The notes: generated from the letters alone by a model not told the origin. Shown: positions 17,628 through 25,639, counted from the first letter of the stretch. The stretch is DNA of 40,148 nucleotides from Promethearchaeota archaeon (GCA_016926735.1 JAFGOA010000107.1:1-40148); one strand, 5' to 3'. Numbers and translations: made by a program.

Positions 17628-18869
17628 CTATCCCTCCTTTGAAATGATTTGCTGGTATAAAAGCATAATATCTTCAGCATCTTGACTAATAGAACGAACA
17701 TATGTTTTATAAGAGGATAATTGCTCAATAAGTTTTGAATTATTTATCAAAAGTTCTAATTTATCTTTAAGATCATCTTTATTCCCTATTTCGAATAATA
17801 ATCCATTCTTTTTATCTTGTATTAATTCTGACATTCCTCCAATATTAGAAGTAATAACAGGTATTTTAGAAAGAAACGCTTCATGAATTACGAGAGGAGA
17901 ATTTTCATACCAAAGGGAAGGAACGATTAAGATATCAATTTGAGAGAAAATATTTGCAATTTCATTATAATCAAACCCTCCATAAAAGGTAATACTTTTG
18001 TTTTTACATTGTTCTTTTAGATATGCATATGATTTAGGGAGTGTTCCAAATATTTTTAATTCCGATTTTGAATGATCTATTTCATTAAAAGCATCAATTA
18101 AAATCTTAATTCCTTTAATAGGGATAATTCGTCCTACAAATCCAAACCTTATTTTAGATGATTTCTTTTTTTTATTATTTTCAAATAATTTTGTATCAAA
18201 ACCATAATCCAAATATTTTATTTTATTTTCTGGAATTCCATATTCTATATATTTCTCTCTTAAAAAATTCGATGGTGCGATGAAGATATCAATTAGATGA
18301 TTAATTTCATTAATCTTTTTTATCCACATAGCAATTTCTTTTCTTGACTCATCAGTAGAGAGAAAATATTTTTTATTACATTCAATACAATTTTCTAAAT
18401 TTGGACCATCGCATAATGTCGAGTTTTCACTTACTAATTGTCCCCTAATACACATCATCCAATAATCATGTAGTGTAAAGATAACTGGAATATTGTATTT
18501 TTTTGCCACAGATACAATTGTGACTGTGAGGTGACTTAAATGTCCTATATGAACAATATCTGGGTGGATTTCAAGAAGGTAATGCTCAAAAATTTGCTCC
18601 ATCTTCTTATCGATATATTTACTTCTAAAAGTATAATCTCTGTTTGGTTTATTTACTCGTATAATTCTAATATTATTTTCATAACTCTCAGAAATTTCAT
18701 ATTGATTTTGAAAGTCATTTTCAACACGAGTAAAGATTGAAATTTCACATTTTTTTGATAATTCATTGCATAAATTAAAGCTATAGATTTCTGAACCTGC
18801 CAAATAATAGGGAGGATAGCCATGAATAACTTTTAGTATCTTTAATTGCTTATTTCTTTTACTCAACAT
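17628..18869 (-). CDS. GT4-type glycosyltransferase
   Basis: A 413-residue GT-B fold enzyme. The N-terminal acceptor domain begins IHGYPPYYLAGSEIY, the usual glycine-rich start of family 4 transferases. The C-terminal donor domain has RFGFVGRIIPIKG and an E-x7-E-like block (SPLVIHEAFLSKIPVITS, then GGMSELI). It transfers a sugar from a nucleotide donor, probably at the inner face of the membrane or onto a cytosolic acceptor. First gene of the leftward four-gene operon; its ATG follows AAGGTGAT, a clear ribosome site. A terminator for the preceding small gene lies just upstream. Confidence 0.9.
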   Translation of the reverse strand: MLSKRNKQLKILKVIHGYPPYYLAGSEIYSFNLCNELSKKCEISIFTRVENDFQNQYEISESYENNIRIIRVNKPNRDYTFRSKYIDKKMEQIFEHYLLEIHPDIVHIGHLSHLTVTIVSVAKKYNIPVIFTLHDYWMMCIRGQLVSENSTLCDGPNLENCIECNKKYFLSTDESRKEIAMWIKKINEINHLIDIFIAPSNFLREKYIEYGIPENKIKYLDYGFDTKLFENNKKKKSSKIRFGFVGRIIPIKGIKILIDAFNEIDHSKSELKIFGTLPKSYAYLKEQCKNKSITFYGGFDYNEIANIFSQIDILIVPSLWYENSPLVIHEAFLSKIPVITSNIGGMSELIQDKKNGLLFEIGNKDDLKDKLELLINNSKLIEQLSSYKTYVRSISQDAEDIMLLYQQIISKEG

Positions 18870-18888
18870 ATCACCTTAATATTAAAAA

Positions 18889-18915
18889 TAAAAAAAAAAA
18901 TACCTCCAGAGAGGT
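18889..18915 (-). terminator. Hairpin plus T-run terminator after the 41-residue peptide gene
   Basis: On the minus strand ACCTC-TCTG-GAGGT (18915 to 18902) is followed by A and then about twelve Ts. This is a textbook stem-loop with U-tract, 32 bases after the small gene's stop and before the glycosyltransferase start. Confidence 0.7.
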
Positions 18916-18946
18916 TTTATAAAATAATTTATGTATATTTTAATCA

Positions 18947-19072
18947 TTATTTTCCTTTTGTTTTAGAATTATTTGGATTTTTTTGATTTGATCTATTATT
19001 TCTTGCTGCTTTATGTGCAGGATTATTTGGATTTTTTGTATTGGATCTACTATTATTACTCTTTTTACCCAC
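18947..19072 (-). CDS. 41-residue basic, asparagine-rich small protein
   Basis: A small gene with a GTG start 7 bases after a strong AGGAGGTGATAAG ribosome site and its own terminator, so it is very probably expressed. The protein is almost entirely K, N, R, S and P with an internal repeat: NSRSNTKNPNN and later NNRSNQKNPNN, separated by PAHKAAR. No cysteine, signal peptide or membrane segment. It lies just upstream of an operon with a radical SAM/SPASM enzyme, a methyltransferase and a glycosyltransferase, so a modified-peptide precursor is possible. A nucleic-acid-binding small basic protein is equally possible. Confidence 0.65.
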   Translation of the reverse strand: MGKKSNNSRSNTKNPNNPAHKAARNNRSNQKNPNNSKTKGK

Positions 19073-19109
19073 TTTCTTATCACCTCCTTTTTAGTATTCT
19101 GAATTGATT

Positions 19110-19382
19110 TCAAGGTCTTAAAAATCGCTTCACCATTAAGAAAATTCCCCTATCTTTAAGAAACCGGGTTTTAATAAGTCTCTGGAAAATCCAAGATATA
19201 GGAATATTTCTGTGTAATTTGGTAATAGAATTTAAAAAAAGTGGATGATTATCTATAAAATAAGAGTAATCTATAAGTTGTAATCCTACAAGCTTTTGTT
19301 TCTTTATATTTAACACTTTTAGTAATTCCCTCCGAGCAAAATCAATCGAAGAATTTCGATTTGGAATCAGGGTTAATTCCAC
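19110..19382 (-). CDS. Hypothetical 90-residue basic protein (GTG start)
   Basis: The frame from a GTG at 19382 encodes an R/K-rich protein with sensible amino-acid mix (NSSIDFARRELLKVLNIK.., ..IPISWIFQRLIKTRFL). No ATG exists and an in-frame stop lies 15 bases upstream of the GTG. No recognised domain. It points the same way as the 41-residue gene and ends 38 bases before it. It may be a shortened remnant of a larger gene. Confidence 0.4.
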   Translation of the reverse strand: MELTLIPNRNSSIDFARRELLKVLNIKKQKLVGLQLIDYSYFIDNHPLFLNSITKLHRNIPISWIFQRLIKTRFLKDRGIFLMVKRFLRP

Positions 19383-19535
19383 TAGGAAAAGCTCTTTTTA
19401 ATTATGATTAAATATTATTTTATAGTATTTAAATATTACATCCTATATTGAAAAAAAAAGAATTTAGTTAAAGAATCATGTATGAAAAAAACCCATGATA
19501 TAAATCTAGAACATTTATTTAAAAATTTATTTTGT

Positions 19536-20141
19536 TTATATAATACATTCCTCAGCTTTCAATTGAAGAATACAATCTGATTCAATTATCTCATTTTCCC
19601 TTGCTACTTCATTGATCAACCATAATTCAGAGAAAATATTATCATTAGCTTTATTTTGATTATTCTCAGGCAAGCGTAATTTACAAGAGTGGAGATCATC
19701 CAATATCCCATATACAAAATTATTTGAAATAATAGCCCAAAAGTTATTGATTTTTAATAATTTAAAATATTCCTGTGGTTGATATTGTTTACATTTATAC
19801 TTAAAATGAAACACTTTCTTATCATTTATGTAAATTGGCATCCCACAATACATGCAATGCTTCAAATATCCTTGAACTTTAAGATATCTTGGTTCTTCTA
19901 ATAAATAATAAATAAATTTAGTATACCCATATCTAACTAAATACCCATAACTACTATGGAATTTGAAAATTTTCTTATTATTTTTAGAAATTTTATTCAA
20001 TTGATATCTAACTTTAGAACGTGTCCATTCATCTCTATTATAATAACTTTTTTGGCAAAAAAAATCAGATCTTAGGTAATCTAATATTTCTATTGTCGCA
20101 AATGGTCCCAATTCAATTAAAATTGATTCGATTATAGTCAT
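19536..20141 (-). CDS. Hypothetical zinc-binding, winged-helix-like protein
   Basis: A 201-residue protein of unknown family. Residues 1-60 resemble a winged helix (FATIEILDYLRSDFF.., WTRSKVRYQLNKISKNN), with a short wing to about 75. A zinc site is likely from C96-x2-C99 and H112-x4-C117. The C-terminal half has no motif. Single-gene unit, divergent from a short + strand remnant. A DNA-binding regulator is plausible from the fold guess only. Confidence 0.6.
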   Translation of the reverse strand: MTIIESILIELGPFATIEILDYLRSDFFCQKSYYNRDEWTRSKVRYQLNKISKNNKKIFKFHSSYGYLVRYGYTKFIYYLLEEPRYLKVQGYLKHCMYCGMPIYINDKKVFHFKYKCKQYQPQEYFKLLKINNFWAIISNNFVYGILDDLHSCKLRLPENNQNKANDNIFSELWLINEVARENEIIESDCILQLKAEECII

Positions 20142-20147
20142 AATATG

Positions 20148-20314
20148 AATTTTTTCGAATTTTTAATAAACTAATGAGTATTGGAAGAGATGAGTGGCGT
20201 AATCTTATTGATTATTTATTTGAACATAGATATAAAGTAGAATATGAAAATTAAGCTCAAAAAATAATCCTTAGTTATATTCCAAATGAACTAATTTGGA
20301 TAGAAGAAAAATAA
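20148..20314 (+). pseudogene. Short gene remnant with internal stop
   Basis: A protein-like frame (EFFRIFNKLMSIGRDEWRNL.., stop TAA, then AQKIILSYIPNELIWIEEK) interrupted once and without a start beyond the internal ATG at 20174. The pattern KLM..W..LIDYL weakly recalls a segment of the HerA protein at 5574-7463 (KLMGLQQNPSNWSRLVDYL), so it may be a HerA-family scrap. Weak. Confidence 0.35.
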
Positions 20315-20330
20315 ATATATCTTATTATTT

Positions 20331-21467
20331 TTATTCAGATCTAAGTGCTAGAGGAGGGTTCTTTAAATTCCATTTTTTCCAACCACTTCCCCTGACATTT
20401 TCCCAACCATATTCTTTCATAAGATCTAAAGTAATGTCTCTAATATTTCCATCATCAAAAGTTTTATAAATTTCAATTGGTTTATGAATGTCAACCCATG
20501 GAGGACTTCCCTTATTATGAAAATCAATAGATCTCTTCAAATTATATGTTTTTCCTACAAACCATTTATCATGTTCGAGTTTTAAAATATAAATTATTGG
20601 ATTCTCTTTTTGATATTCTTCAAATCCTTCAAATTGTTCTTTAAATTCTTCTAAAGGCCAAGTCTCATTATTACTTTTAAAACTATACCCCCTAACATTC
20701 CACCAACCATACTTTTTAATATATTCAATTGTTTTATCTCGATAATCCCCATTTTCAATGGATTCTTCGAGAGAAATTACTTTATAAAGTTTTGTCCAAG
20801 AAAGCCCCTCTCCAGATTTATGTTTTTCTATTTCTGCTTCTAAATTATTGGTTTTTCCTATATACCACTTATTTCGTTCTAATTTTAAGACATAAATATG
20901 ACTCTTATCATAATTTATTTGATTAATTTCTCTCTTATTTTCATTGATACCCGAATATAAAGAACCTTCTCTTATTATTTTATCAGAGTCTAATTCAATT
21001 TTTTGTTTTTTTTTTTCATTTTCTATATAATTATAGATAATCATTGGGATATAATCTGGGGATATATTCTCATAATAACAAGTACCTCTCACATTTTCCC
21101 ATCCATATTTTTTCATATATTCTAACATTTTTTCTGATAACTTAGACTGTTCATCAATTTCTTCTAATGAAATCAGCGGATATATTTTAATCCATTGATT
21201 TGATCTTCCTTTCTTATATTCTCTCATTCTTTTTTTTATATCTTTAGTTTTACCAATCCACCATTTTTCATTTTGGAGTTTAAGAACATATACAACTTCT
21301 TTTTCATTTAAAAGATCATCAATGTTTAATTTATTTGGTTTAAATTGAATATTAGTATTTTGAATATTTGCCATTTGACTTATTCGAATACATTCGGGAC
21401 AGATACTATTAAAATTATTAAACTGAAATTCAGATATCTCTTCCCCACAATTTTTACAGTGAAACAA
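20331..21467 (-). CDS. Zinc-ribbon protein with three tandem GIY-YIG-like domains
   Basis: A 378-residue protein. An N-terminal zinc ribbon (C4, C7, C23, C26) precedes three repeats of a GIY-YIG-like unit at about residues 58-130, 190-260 and 292-365. Each begins with (V/I)Y(V/I)LKL....KW(W/Y/F)(I/V)GKT and ends with KYGW(E/W)NVRG or EYGWENVRG, with a W-x-K/H-x-(Y/H)-x-x-I block between. The first strand pair matches GIY..YIG as YVL..WIG. The catalytic Arg and Glu are not obvious in every copy. Similar repeats with a GW-NVRG tail occur in proteins of large DNA viruses. A DNA-nicking or DNA-binding role is inferred. Confidence 0.7.
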   Translation of the reverse strand: MFHCKNCGEEISEFQFNNFNSICPECIRISQMANIQNTNIQFKPNKLNIDDLLNEKEVVYVLKLQNEKWWIGKTKDIKKRMREYKKGRSNQWIKIYPLISLEEIDEQSKLSEKMLEYMKKYGWENVRGTCYYENISPDYIPMIIYNYIENEKKKQKIELDSDKIIREGSLYSGINENKREINQINYDKSHIYVLKLERNKWYIGKTNNLEAEIEKHKSGEGLSWTKLYKVISLEESIENGDYRDKTIEYIKKYGWWNVRGYSFKSNNETWPLEEFKEQFEGFEEYQKENPIIYILKLEHDKWFVGKTYNLKRSIDFHNKGSPPWVDIHKPIEIYKTFDDGNIRDITLDLMKEYGWENVRGSGWKKWNLKNPPLALRSE

Positions 21468-21571
21468 AATTATTATTCACCAGATTAAATTGATTATTAT
21501 AAATAGAAATAGTTTTAACCATTTATAAGTATATAAGAAAAAAATTGATATCAGGATTAGAGCGCTATTAC

Positions 21572-21585
21572 CGTGAAATAACTGA
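21572..21585 (+). repeat. Cassette-boundary motif (CGTGAAATAACTGA)
   Basis: Perfect match to the consensus. It separates the GIY-YIG-like gene start (21467) from the 3' end of the zinc-HEPN gene (21630). Confidence 0.85.
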
Positions 21586-21629
21586 TAGAAAAATAATTCT
21601 AGAAAATATATAATTACATACAATTCTTA

Positions 21630-22496
21630 TTATGTTTTTAATCCAAAATCTTCTGTTAAAGACAAAAAAATTTTATCAAGTCTATTATAGTGGTCTTTAT
21701 CATCTCTAAAAAGTTTATTGAGAAAGGGAGATATAATTAAACCTGCTTCTTCTAAAATATTTTTTTTATTGATGAATTTAAATTGGTTATGAATTTTATC
21801 TACGATAGGTATTATCGTAGATTTGATAAAATATAATATAATTTGACAATATGTATTATGTATTAATTCTTTTTCTTCTATTGTCATTTCATGATTTTTA
21901 TGAACTATATTATTTCTTAAAGCATTGCAATTTATCAGAGAATCCTCAAGTTCTTCAGGAAAGTTCAATTCTTTTATTTTTTCAGGCATATACTTATTAT
22001 TTATCCCTTTTATTTCATTGTAATAATCTTCTAAATATGCAATTATCTTAATTAAGAATTTAAAATCATCAGAGTTAAGATATATCTTTTCAAGAGATTT
22101 TAAAGTATCCTTAATCAAATCATATGATATATCTTCTTTTAGTATAAATTCCACATCTCTAAAATAATCTGAGTAATCTTTAAAAGGTTTTTTGAATTCT
22201 TCTTTTTCATAAGATATATTCGGATTTTCAAGATTTATATGTGTTTTCTTTATTTTATTTACGATTTCCTTAATAAATTTTAATTCAAACCCACATTCAG
22301 GACAAAAAGTTATCCAATTTACAATAATTATTTTACTTGGAAAAAATCCTTCTTCGGTCATTAGTTTGGATGGCGTGTCCTTGAGAGGATATGTTGCACT
22401 ACGACCATCATAATGAAAATTTTGTAATGGATAAATTGTTGGAGGTATAAATTCTTTATTACAAAATGGGCATCTAATCTTTTTTACATCTTCCAT
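21630..22496 (-). CDS. Zinc-ribbon protein with HEPN-like RNase domain
   Basis: A 288-residue protein. The N-terminal part has paired cysteines CPFC (C9, C12) and CPEC (C65, C68), resembling the split zinc-binding region of DUF2225-like proteins. The C-terminal helical domain carries LRNNIVHKNH, whose R194-x4-H199 fits the catalytic RxxxxH of HEPN ribonucleases, surrounded by long helices. HEPN domains act as metal-independent RNases in toxins and phage defence. It is alone between boundary motifs at 21572 and 22636, with no antitoxin partner, so it could be autoregulated or act as a conditional effector. Function inferred from the motif. Confidence 0.65.
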   Translation of the reverse strand: MEDVKKIRCPFCNKEFIPPTIYPLQNFHYDGRSATYPLKDTPSKLMTEEGFFPSKIIIVNWITFCPECGFELKFIKEIVNKIKKTHINLENPNISYEKEEFKKPFKDYSDYFRDVEFILKEDISYDLIKDTLKSLEKIYLNSDDFKFLIKIIAYLEDYYNEIKGINNKYMPEKIKELNFPEELEDSLINCNALRNNIVHKNHEMTIEEKELIHNTYCQIILYFIKSTIIPIVDKIHNQFKFINKKNILEEAGLIISPFLNKLFRDDKDHYNRLDKIFLSLTEDFGLKT

Positions 22497-22635
22497 ATTG
22501 ATAATCTTCGAATCTTTGTCTATATCTATAATCTAGATTAAATACATAAAAATATTATGAAAAATAATTAATTGATAGAAAATAACAATTAGAATCTAAT
22601 ATAATATATGTGATATCATAAAAAATATAATTGCA

Positions 22636-22648
22636 TGTGAAACAATTA
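22636..22648 (+). repeat. Cassette-boundary motif, degenerate (TGTGAAACAATTA)
   Basis: 11 of 13 match to the second form CGTGAAACAGTTA. It lies between the zinc-HEPN gene start and the end of the PD-(D/E)xK gene, the position expected for a boundary. Confidence 0.5.
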
Positions 22649-22712
22649 GAATAATTAATATCTAACTTATTGAAATCCATATTAAAGGGGTTTTTGGGGT
22701 AATTTGAGTTTA

Positions 22713-23732
22713 TTATGGAAACGTTATCACATCAACATCAGGATGATATTCCTTTAATCCCTTTAACCATTCTTTATATAGTTGTTTACTAACATTAACT
22801 TTAAATAATACACATATTAACCCATTTGGAAAATTTTGTTTGTATCTTAGACATTTATCAGCAATTGAAACTAAATCTTTATGAGACGTTGGTCCTTTGA
22901 TCTCAATAGCGATTCCTTTAACAACTATATCAGGTCTCGTGGAACCAACACTTACTTCTATTTTAGTATCAGGGAACTTAGATCTTAGAAATTGAGCTAA
23001 AGTGTCTTGATAATAGATTTCTTTATCATAGTGTCGAAAAGGTACGAATTCTAATATTACTTTTTTAACTTCTAATAATATTTTATTCCCATTTTTTTTG
23101 ATTTTATCTTTTAATTCTTTTACTTTCCATTCTGCTTTTATTCTTTCAATATCATTTAATATATCTTTTATATCAATGTGATTTCGCTTAGTAAAGGAAA
23201 TGATAGTATCTAACTTTAATCTAATTTTCAATATTGAAACGAGGTCTTCTCTCGTACGTTTTACCTCTTTCCAATATTCCTCACCAGAAGAATCATCTTC
23301 CTCCAAAATCGTTTTGTTTAAATTTATTTTCTTCTCCAAGCAGAGCTTTTTCAATTGAGTTTTTGTCATTCTAAGGAGGATTATACTTTTCCATTTACGA
23401 ATTTGAAATCTTTTTTTAGAAAAACGGACAACTTTCCTTGCACTCCTTATGATACCTCTTCCCATTTTCAGAGCAATATTTTTACCAAGGGACATCTGAC
23501 TATTCTTTGAATCTTTATAAATGAGCTCTTCATCTAAATTATTGGTTTTTAATTCTACAAAATCTTCATATTCCTTTTGGATTTCCTCTGGATTAATTTT
23601 AGTCAATTGTATTTTGTTTTTTCTCAATAAATCTTGATGTTCTCTGCATAATGGTTTATCAAATTCTTTAATTGAATATAAAAATTCTCCTTTAGTAATA
23701 TCCTTCTTGCAGATATTGCAATAATACCTCAT
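22713..23732 (-). CDS. Zinc-finger protein with C-terminal PD-(D/E)xK nuclease-like domain
   Basis: A 339-residue protein. The N-terminus is a compact zinc finger (C5, C8, C29, H32). A basic segment (about 95-125, IIRSARKVVRFSKKRFQIRK) and a helical, possibly SAP-like region follow. The C-terminal domain has RPDIVVKGIAIEIKG with D268, E277 and K279, the D...ExK catalytic triad of restriction-type nucleases, and later strands (GLICVLFKV) that complete the fold. A nuclease for invading DNA fits the neighbourhood, but the target is unknown. Alone between boundary motifs at 22636 and 23976. Confidence 0.7.
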   Translation of the reverse strand: MRYYCNICKKDITKGEFLYSIKEFDKPLCREHQDLLRKNKIQLTKINPEEIQKEYEDFVELKTNNLDEELIYKDSKNSQMSLGKNIALKMGRGIIRSARKVVRFSKKRFQIRKWKSIILLRMTKTQLKKLCLEKKINLNKTILEEDDSSGEEYWKEVKRTREDLVSILKIRLKLDTIISFTKRNHIDIKDILNDIERIKAEWKVKELKDKIKKNGNKILLEVKKVILEFVPFRHYDKEIYYQDTLAQFLRSKFPDTKIEVSVGSTRPDIVVKGIAIEIKGPTSHKDLVSIADKCLRYKQNFPNGLICVLFKVNVSKQLYKEWLKGLKEYHPDVDVITFP

Positions 23733-24077
23733 AGATCCTCAATTTTTTTATTCATTTTATTATGTATTTTTTGAATATTTAAAGCTATTATTCTCTATAT
23801 ATTGTTGAATGTACTAGAGAATTAATTTTCAATCAACATTTATTAAATTTATTTTTTGTTTTTTATTCAACTAATACACCTGAAAAAGAAACTAATTTAT
23901 TATTGACAGTTATTTACTATCAAATTGGTATTATTGAAAATAAAAACATATGATTATTTCAATGTTATTCATCAACGTGAAATGGTTATAGAAAAAAATA
24001 TATAATTTATATAGGAGATATTTATATCTATTAAAAATAAAAATCAAGTATAGAAATCACAATAAGATGAAAAATAT
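23733..24077. other. Intergenic region with boundary motif and promoter-like sequence
   Basis: No gene. It holds the boundary motif at 23976 and a TATA-like stretch before the small + strand gene at 24078. At 23907-23917 CAGTTATTTAC is a partial match to the motif on the opposite strand (9 consecutive bases), not counted as a confident copy. Confidence 0.4.
23976..23988 (+). repeat. Cassette-boundary motif, second form variant (CGTGAAATGGTTA)
   Basis: Left half CGTGAAA intact and preceded by ATCAA as in the other second-form copies; right half TGGTTA differs from CAGTTA at two positions. It begins the 353-base unit holding the 58-residue gene. Confidence 0.65.
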
Positions 24078-24254
24078 ATGGCGAAATGCAGATCTTGTGG
24101 AGTTGAAATATCAGAAGGGTCATTAAAAAATAGAAACAGATGCCCTGATTGTTTAAGATTTCAAAACTTTTTAATACCGATAGAAATACTTTTAATAATA
24201 ATTATAGGATTACTTCTATTAATATTATTACGAAATCTTACAGGATACTATTAA
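24078..24254 (+). CDS. 58-residue zinc-ribbon protein with one membrane segment
   Basis: A small gene (ATG at 24078, TAA ending at 24254). Residues 4-25 form a zinc ribbon (C4-x2-C7 and C22-x2-C25). Residues 31-51 are a continuous hydrophobic stretch of I, L and G, a single membrane helix, followed by a short basic and aromatic tail (RNLTGYY). The zinc ribbon would face the cytoplasm by the positive-inside rule (KNRNR before the helix). It sits alone between motifs at 23976 and 24329, a complete unit of about 350 bases. Small zinc-ribbon membrane proteins are common in archaea; function unknown. Confidence 0.75.
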   Translation: MAKCRSCGVEISEGSLKNRNRCPDCLRFQNFLIPIEILLIIIIGLLLLILLRNLTGYY

Positions 24255-24335
24255 TTTTTATTTTTTCTTTTTTAAATTGAATCTTATTATTTTATAGCTT
24301 TTAATATAAGCAATTTTAACATAATCTTCGTGAAA
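24253..24335 (+). repeat. Copy 2 of the ~75-base repeat ending at the boundary motif
   Basis: Starts at the stop codon of the 58-residue gene and matches 3851-3925 up to and including CGTGAAA, then diverges. It serves as the 3' tail of this unit. Confidence 0.7.
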
Positions 24336-24342
24336 TAACTGA
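24329..24342 (+). repeat. Cassette-boundary motif (CGTGAAATAACTGA)
   Basis: Perfect consensus. It lies between the ends of two converging genes (24254 and 24376). Confidence 0.85.
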
Positions 24343-24375
24343 ATATTTATAATATAGATATAAGATTTAAAAATG

Positions 24376-24774
24376 CTAGAATGTATTATAATAATCACGA
24401 AAAAGTGATATAATATCTTTTTTAAATAAATCAAAGTATTCTATATCATGAAATGGGGATTTTCCAAATTCAAACCTACTATTATATTCCCTTATTATCA
24501 TATAAAGTGCTTTTTTGATATTTTCTTCCTTTTCATTTGTTGTAATTAAAACAAATGTAATCTTAAAGTCTTTCATACGAGAGATATTTATATCATATTC
24601 TCTAAATTTAAAAGATTTTTTTAATTCCTTTGTTGATTCAATCATTTCTTGAATCGGATGTACAATCTCCTCAAAAAGATGTTCATAGTCAATTATATCT
24701 TTAGGTCCTAAATTAATATGATTTAGTACAAGTCCAGTTTCCGTAAAAAAGAGTAAATCTCCATTAATTTTCAT
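24376..24774 (-). CDS. Hypothetical 132-residue protein, possibly longin/roadblock-like
   Basis: The N-terminal two-strand start (DLLFFTETGLVLNHIN), a long helix (about 30-50), central strands (FREYDINIS, FKITFVLITT) and C-terminal helices give an alternating pattern like small longin or roadblock proteins that bind GTPases. There is no sequence motif that proves this. One gene between motifs at 24329 and 24900. Confidence 0.55.
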   Translation of the reverse strand: MKINGDLLFFTETGLVLNHINLGPKDIIDYEHLFEEIVHPIQEMIESTKELKKSFKFREYDINISRMKDFKITFVLITTNEKEENIKKALYMIIREYNSRFEFGKSPFHDIEYFDLFKKDIISLFRDYYNTF

Positions 24775-24899
24775 TATCTATTTCTTTTTATTCCTTGATT
24801 AGAACTTTCTTTAGAATATTTTTGATTAATATAATAGTAATTTGAGTTCTAGTTAAATTTATGTTTTAAGACTTAGTATTTGAAGTTGGAATATTTCAT

Positions 24900-24913
24900 C
24901 GTGAAATAACTGA
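24900..24913 (+). repeat. Cassette-boundary motif (CGTGAAATAACTGA)
   Basis: Perfect consensus. It starts the antitoxin-Doc unit; the sequence to its right is duplicated after the motif at 9821, while the sequence to its left is not clearly related. Confidence 0.85.
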
Positions 24914-24980
24914 ATATTTAACATTATAAAGAGGGTTCATACAAAAAATTATATTCTATTTTAATTTATAATAATTTGAT

Positions 24981-24999
24981 ATAAATAATATTAATTTAT
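24981..24999. promoter_or_regulatory. Palindromic operator/promoter before the antitoxin gene
   Basis: ATAAAT and ATTTAT flank AATATTA, 11 bases before the ATG. It is conserved in the dead copy (9901-9921), which supports a real function, probably autoregulation by the RHH antitoxin. Confidence 0.5.
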
Positions 25000-25010
25000 G
25001 TGAACAAATT

Positions 25011-25265
25011 ATGGGAACTGAAAAATCAAAAATATTACATGCTGAGCTTAAAGGAATATTATCATCTCGATTTGAAATAATTAAATCCGCATTGGGTATA
25101 CAAAATGATGCTGAAGTTGTTAGATTTTTAATCCAAAGGTATTATAAAGAACATCTAGAAGGAGAAGAAAAGTCAGCAAGAGAGGAATTAGAAAAAGATA
25201 GAGAACTTATTTCTAGATTTATGAATAGATATGGTGAAGAATGGAAAAAACTAGGTGAAGATTGA
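25011..25265 (+). CDS. Ribbon-helix-helix-type antitoxin of a Doc toxin
   Basis: An 84-residue protein. Residues 10-45 (LKGILSSRFEIIKSALGIQN then AEVVRFLIQRYYKEH) fit a ribbon-helix-helix DNA-binding unit. The charged tail (EEKSAREELEKDRELISRFM, then GEEWKKLGED) is the likely toxin-binding arm. It overlaps the toxin start region (stop at 25265, toxin ATG at 25268), as usual for toxin-antitoxin pairs. A palindrome before the gene suggests self-repression. A second, dead copy lies at 9932-10144. Confidence 0.8.
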   Translation: MGTEKSKILHAELKGILSSRFEIIKSALGIQNDAEVVRFLIQRYYKEHLEGEEKSAREELEKDRELISRFMNRYGEEWKKLGED

Positions 25266-25267
25266 TT

Positions 25268-25639
25268 ATGTGGTTTCCTAGTGTAGAGTATATACTTGCA
25301 TTATTTAATGATCAAATCAGTTTAGGAACTTTAATGAATCGAAATGGATTAATATCTACTCTCGATAAATTAAAATGGGGAATTCCTTTTCATGATGCTC
25401 CAACTATATGGGAACAAGCAGCAATTCTTTATAAAGAAATAGTTGAGAATCATTATTTTTCAGATGGAAATAAAAGGATAGGTATTTTAATTATATATAT
25501 CTTCTTGTTTAAAAATGGTTATGTTTTTAATCCAAACGTAGGTGAGATTTATAATATAACTATGGATGTAGCTCAAGGGTTAAAATCATTTGAGGAATTA
25601 GTAGAATGGTTTAAAAAAAAATCAAAGAGAATAGAATAA
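25268..25639 (+). CDS. doc: Doc-type (Fic fold) toxin
   Basis: About 123 residues from the ATG at 25268; an upstream TTG at 25262 is less likely because GGTGA sits correctly before the ATG. The Fic/Doc active site HYFSDGNKR (H, F, D, G, N, K, R in register with HxFxDGNKR) is complete, so the enzyme should be active. Doc phosphorylates elongation factor Tu in bacteria; an archaeal target would be the equivalent factor, by inference. It forms an operon with the RHH antitoxin and ends 21 bases before the boundary motif at 25660. Confidence 0.88.
   Translation: MWFPSVEYILALFNDQISLGTLMNRNGLISTLDKLKWGIPFHDAPTIWEQAAILYKEIVENHYFSDGNKRIGILIIYIFLFKNGYVFNPNVGEIYNITMDVAQGLKSFEELVEWFKKKSKRIE

Noticed and set aside
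23907-23917. CAGTTATTTAC as a minus-strand copy of the motif
   Set aside because: Nine bases match in reverse orientation, but the CGTG part is missing; in such AT-rich sequence this could be chance. It is the only hint of an opposite-strand copy.
25262-25267. TTG start for the Doc toxin
   Set aside because: The ATG at 25268 has better ribosome-site spacing and begins where the Doc domain starts.
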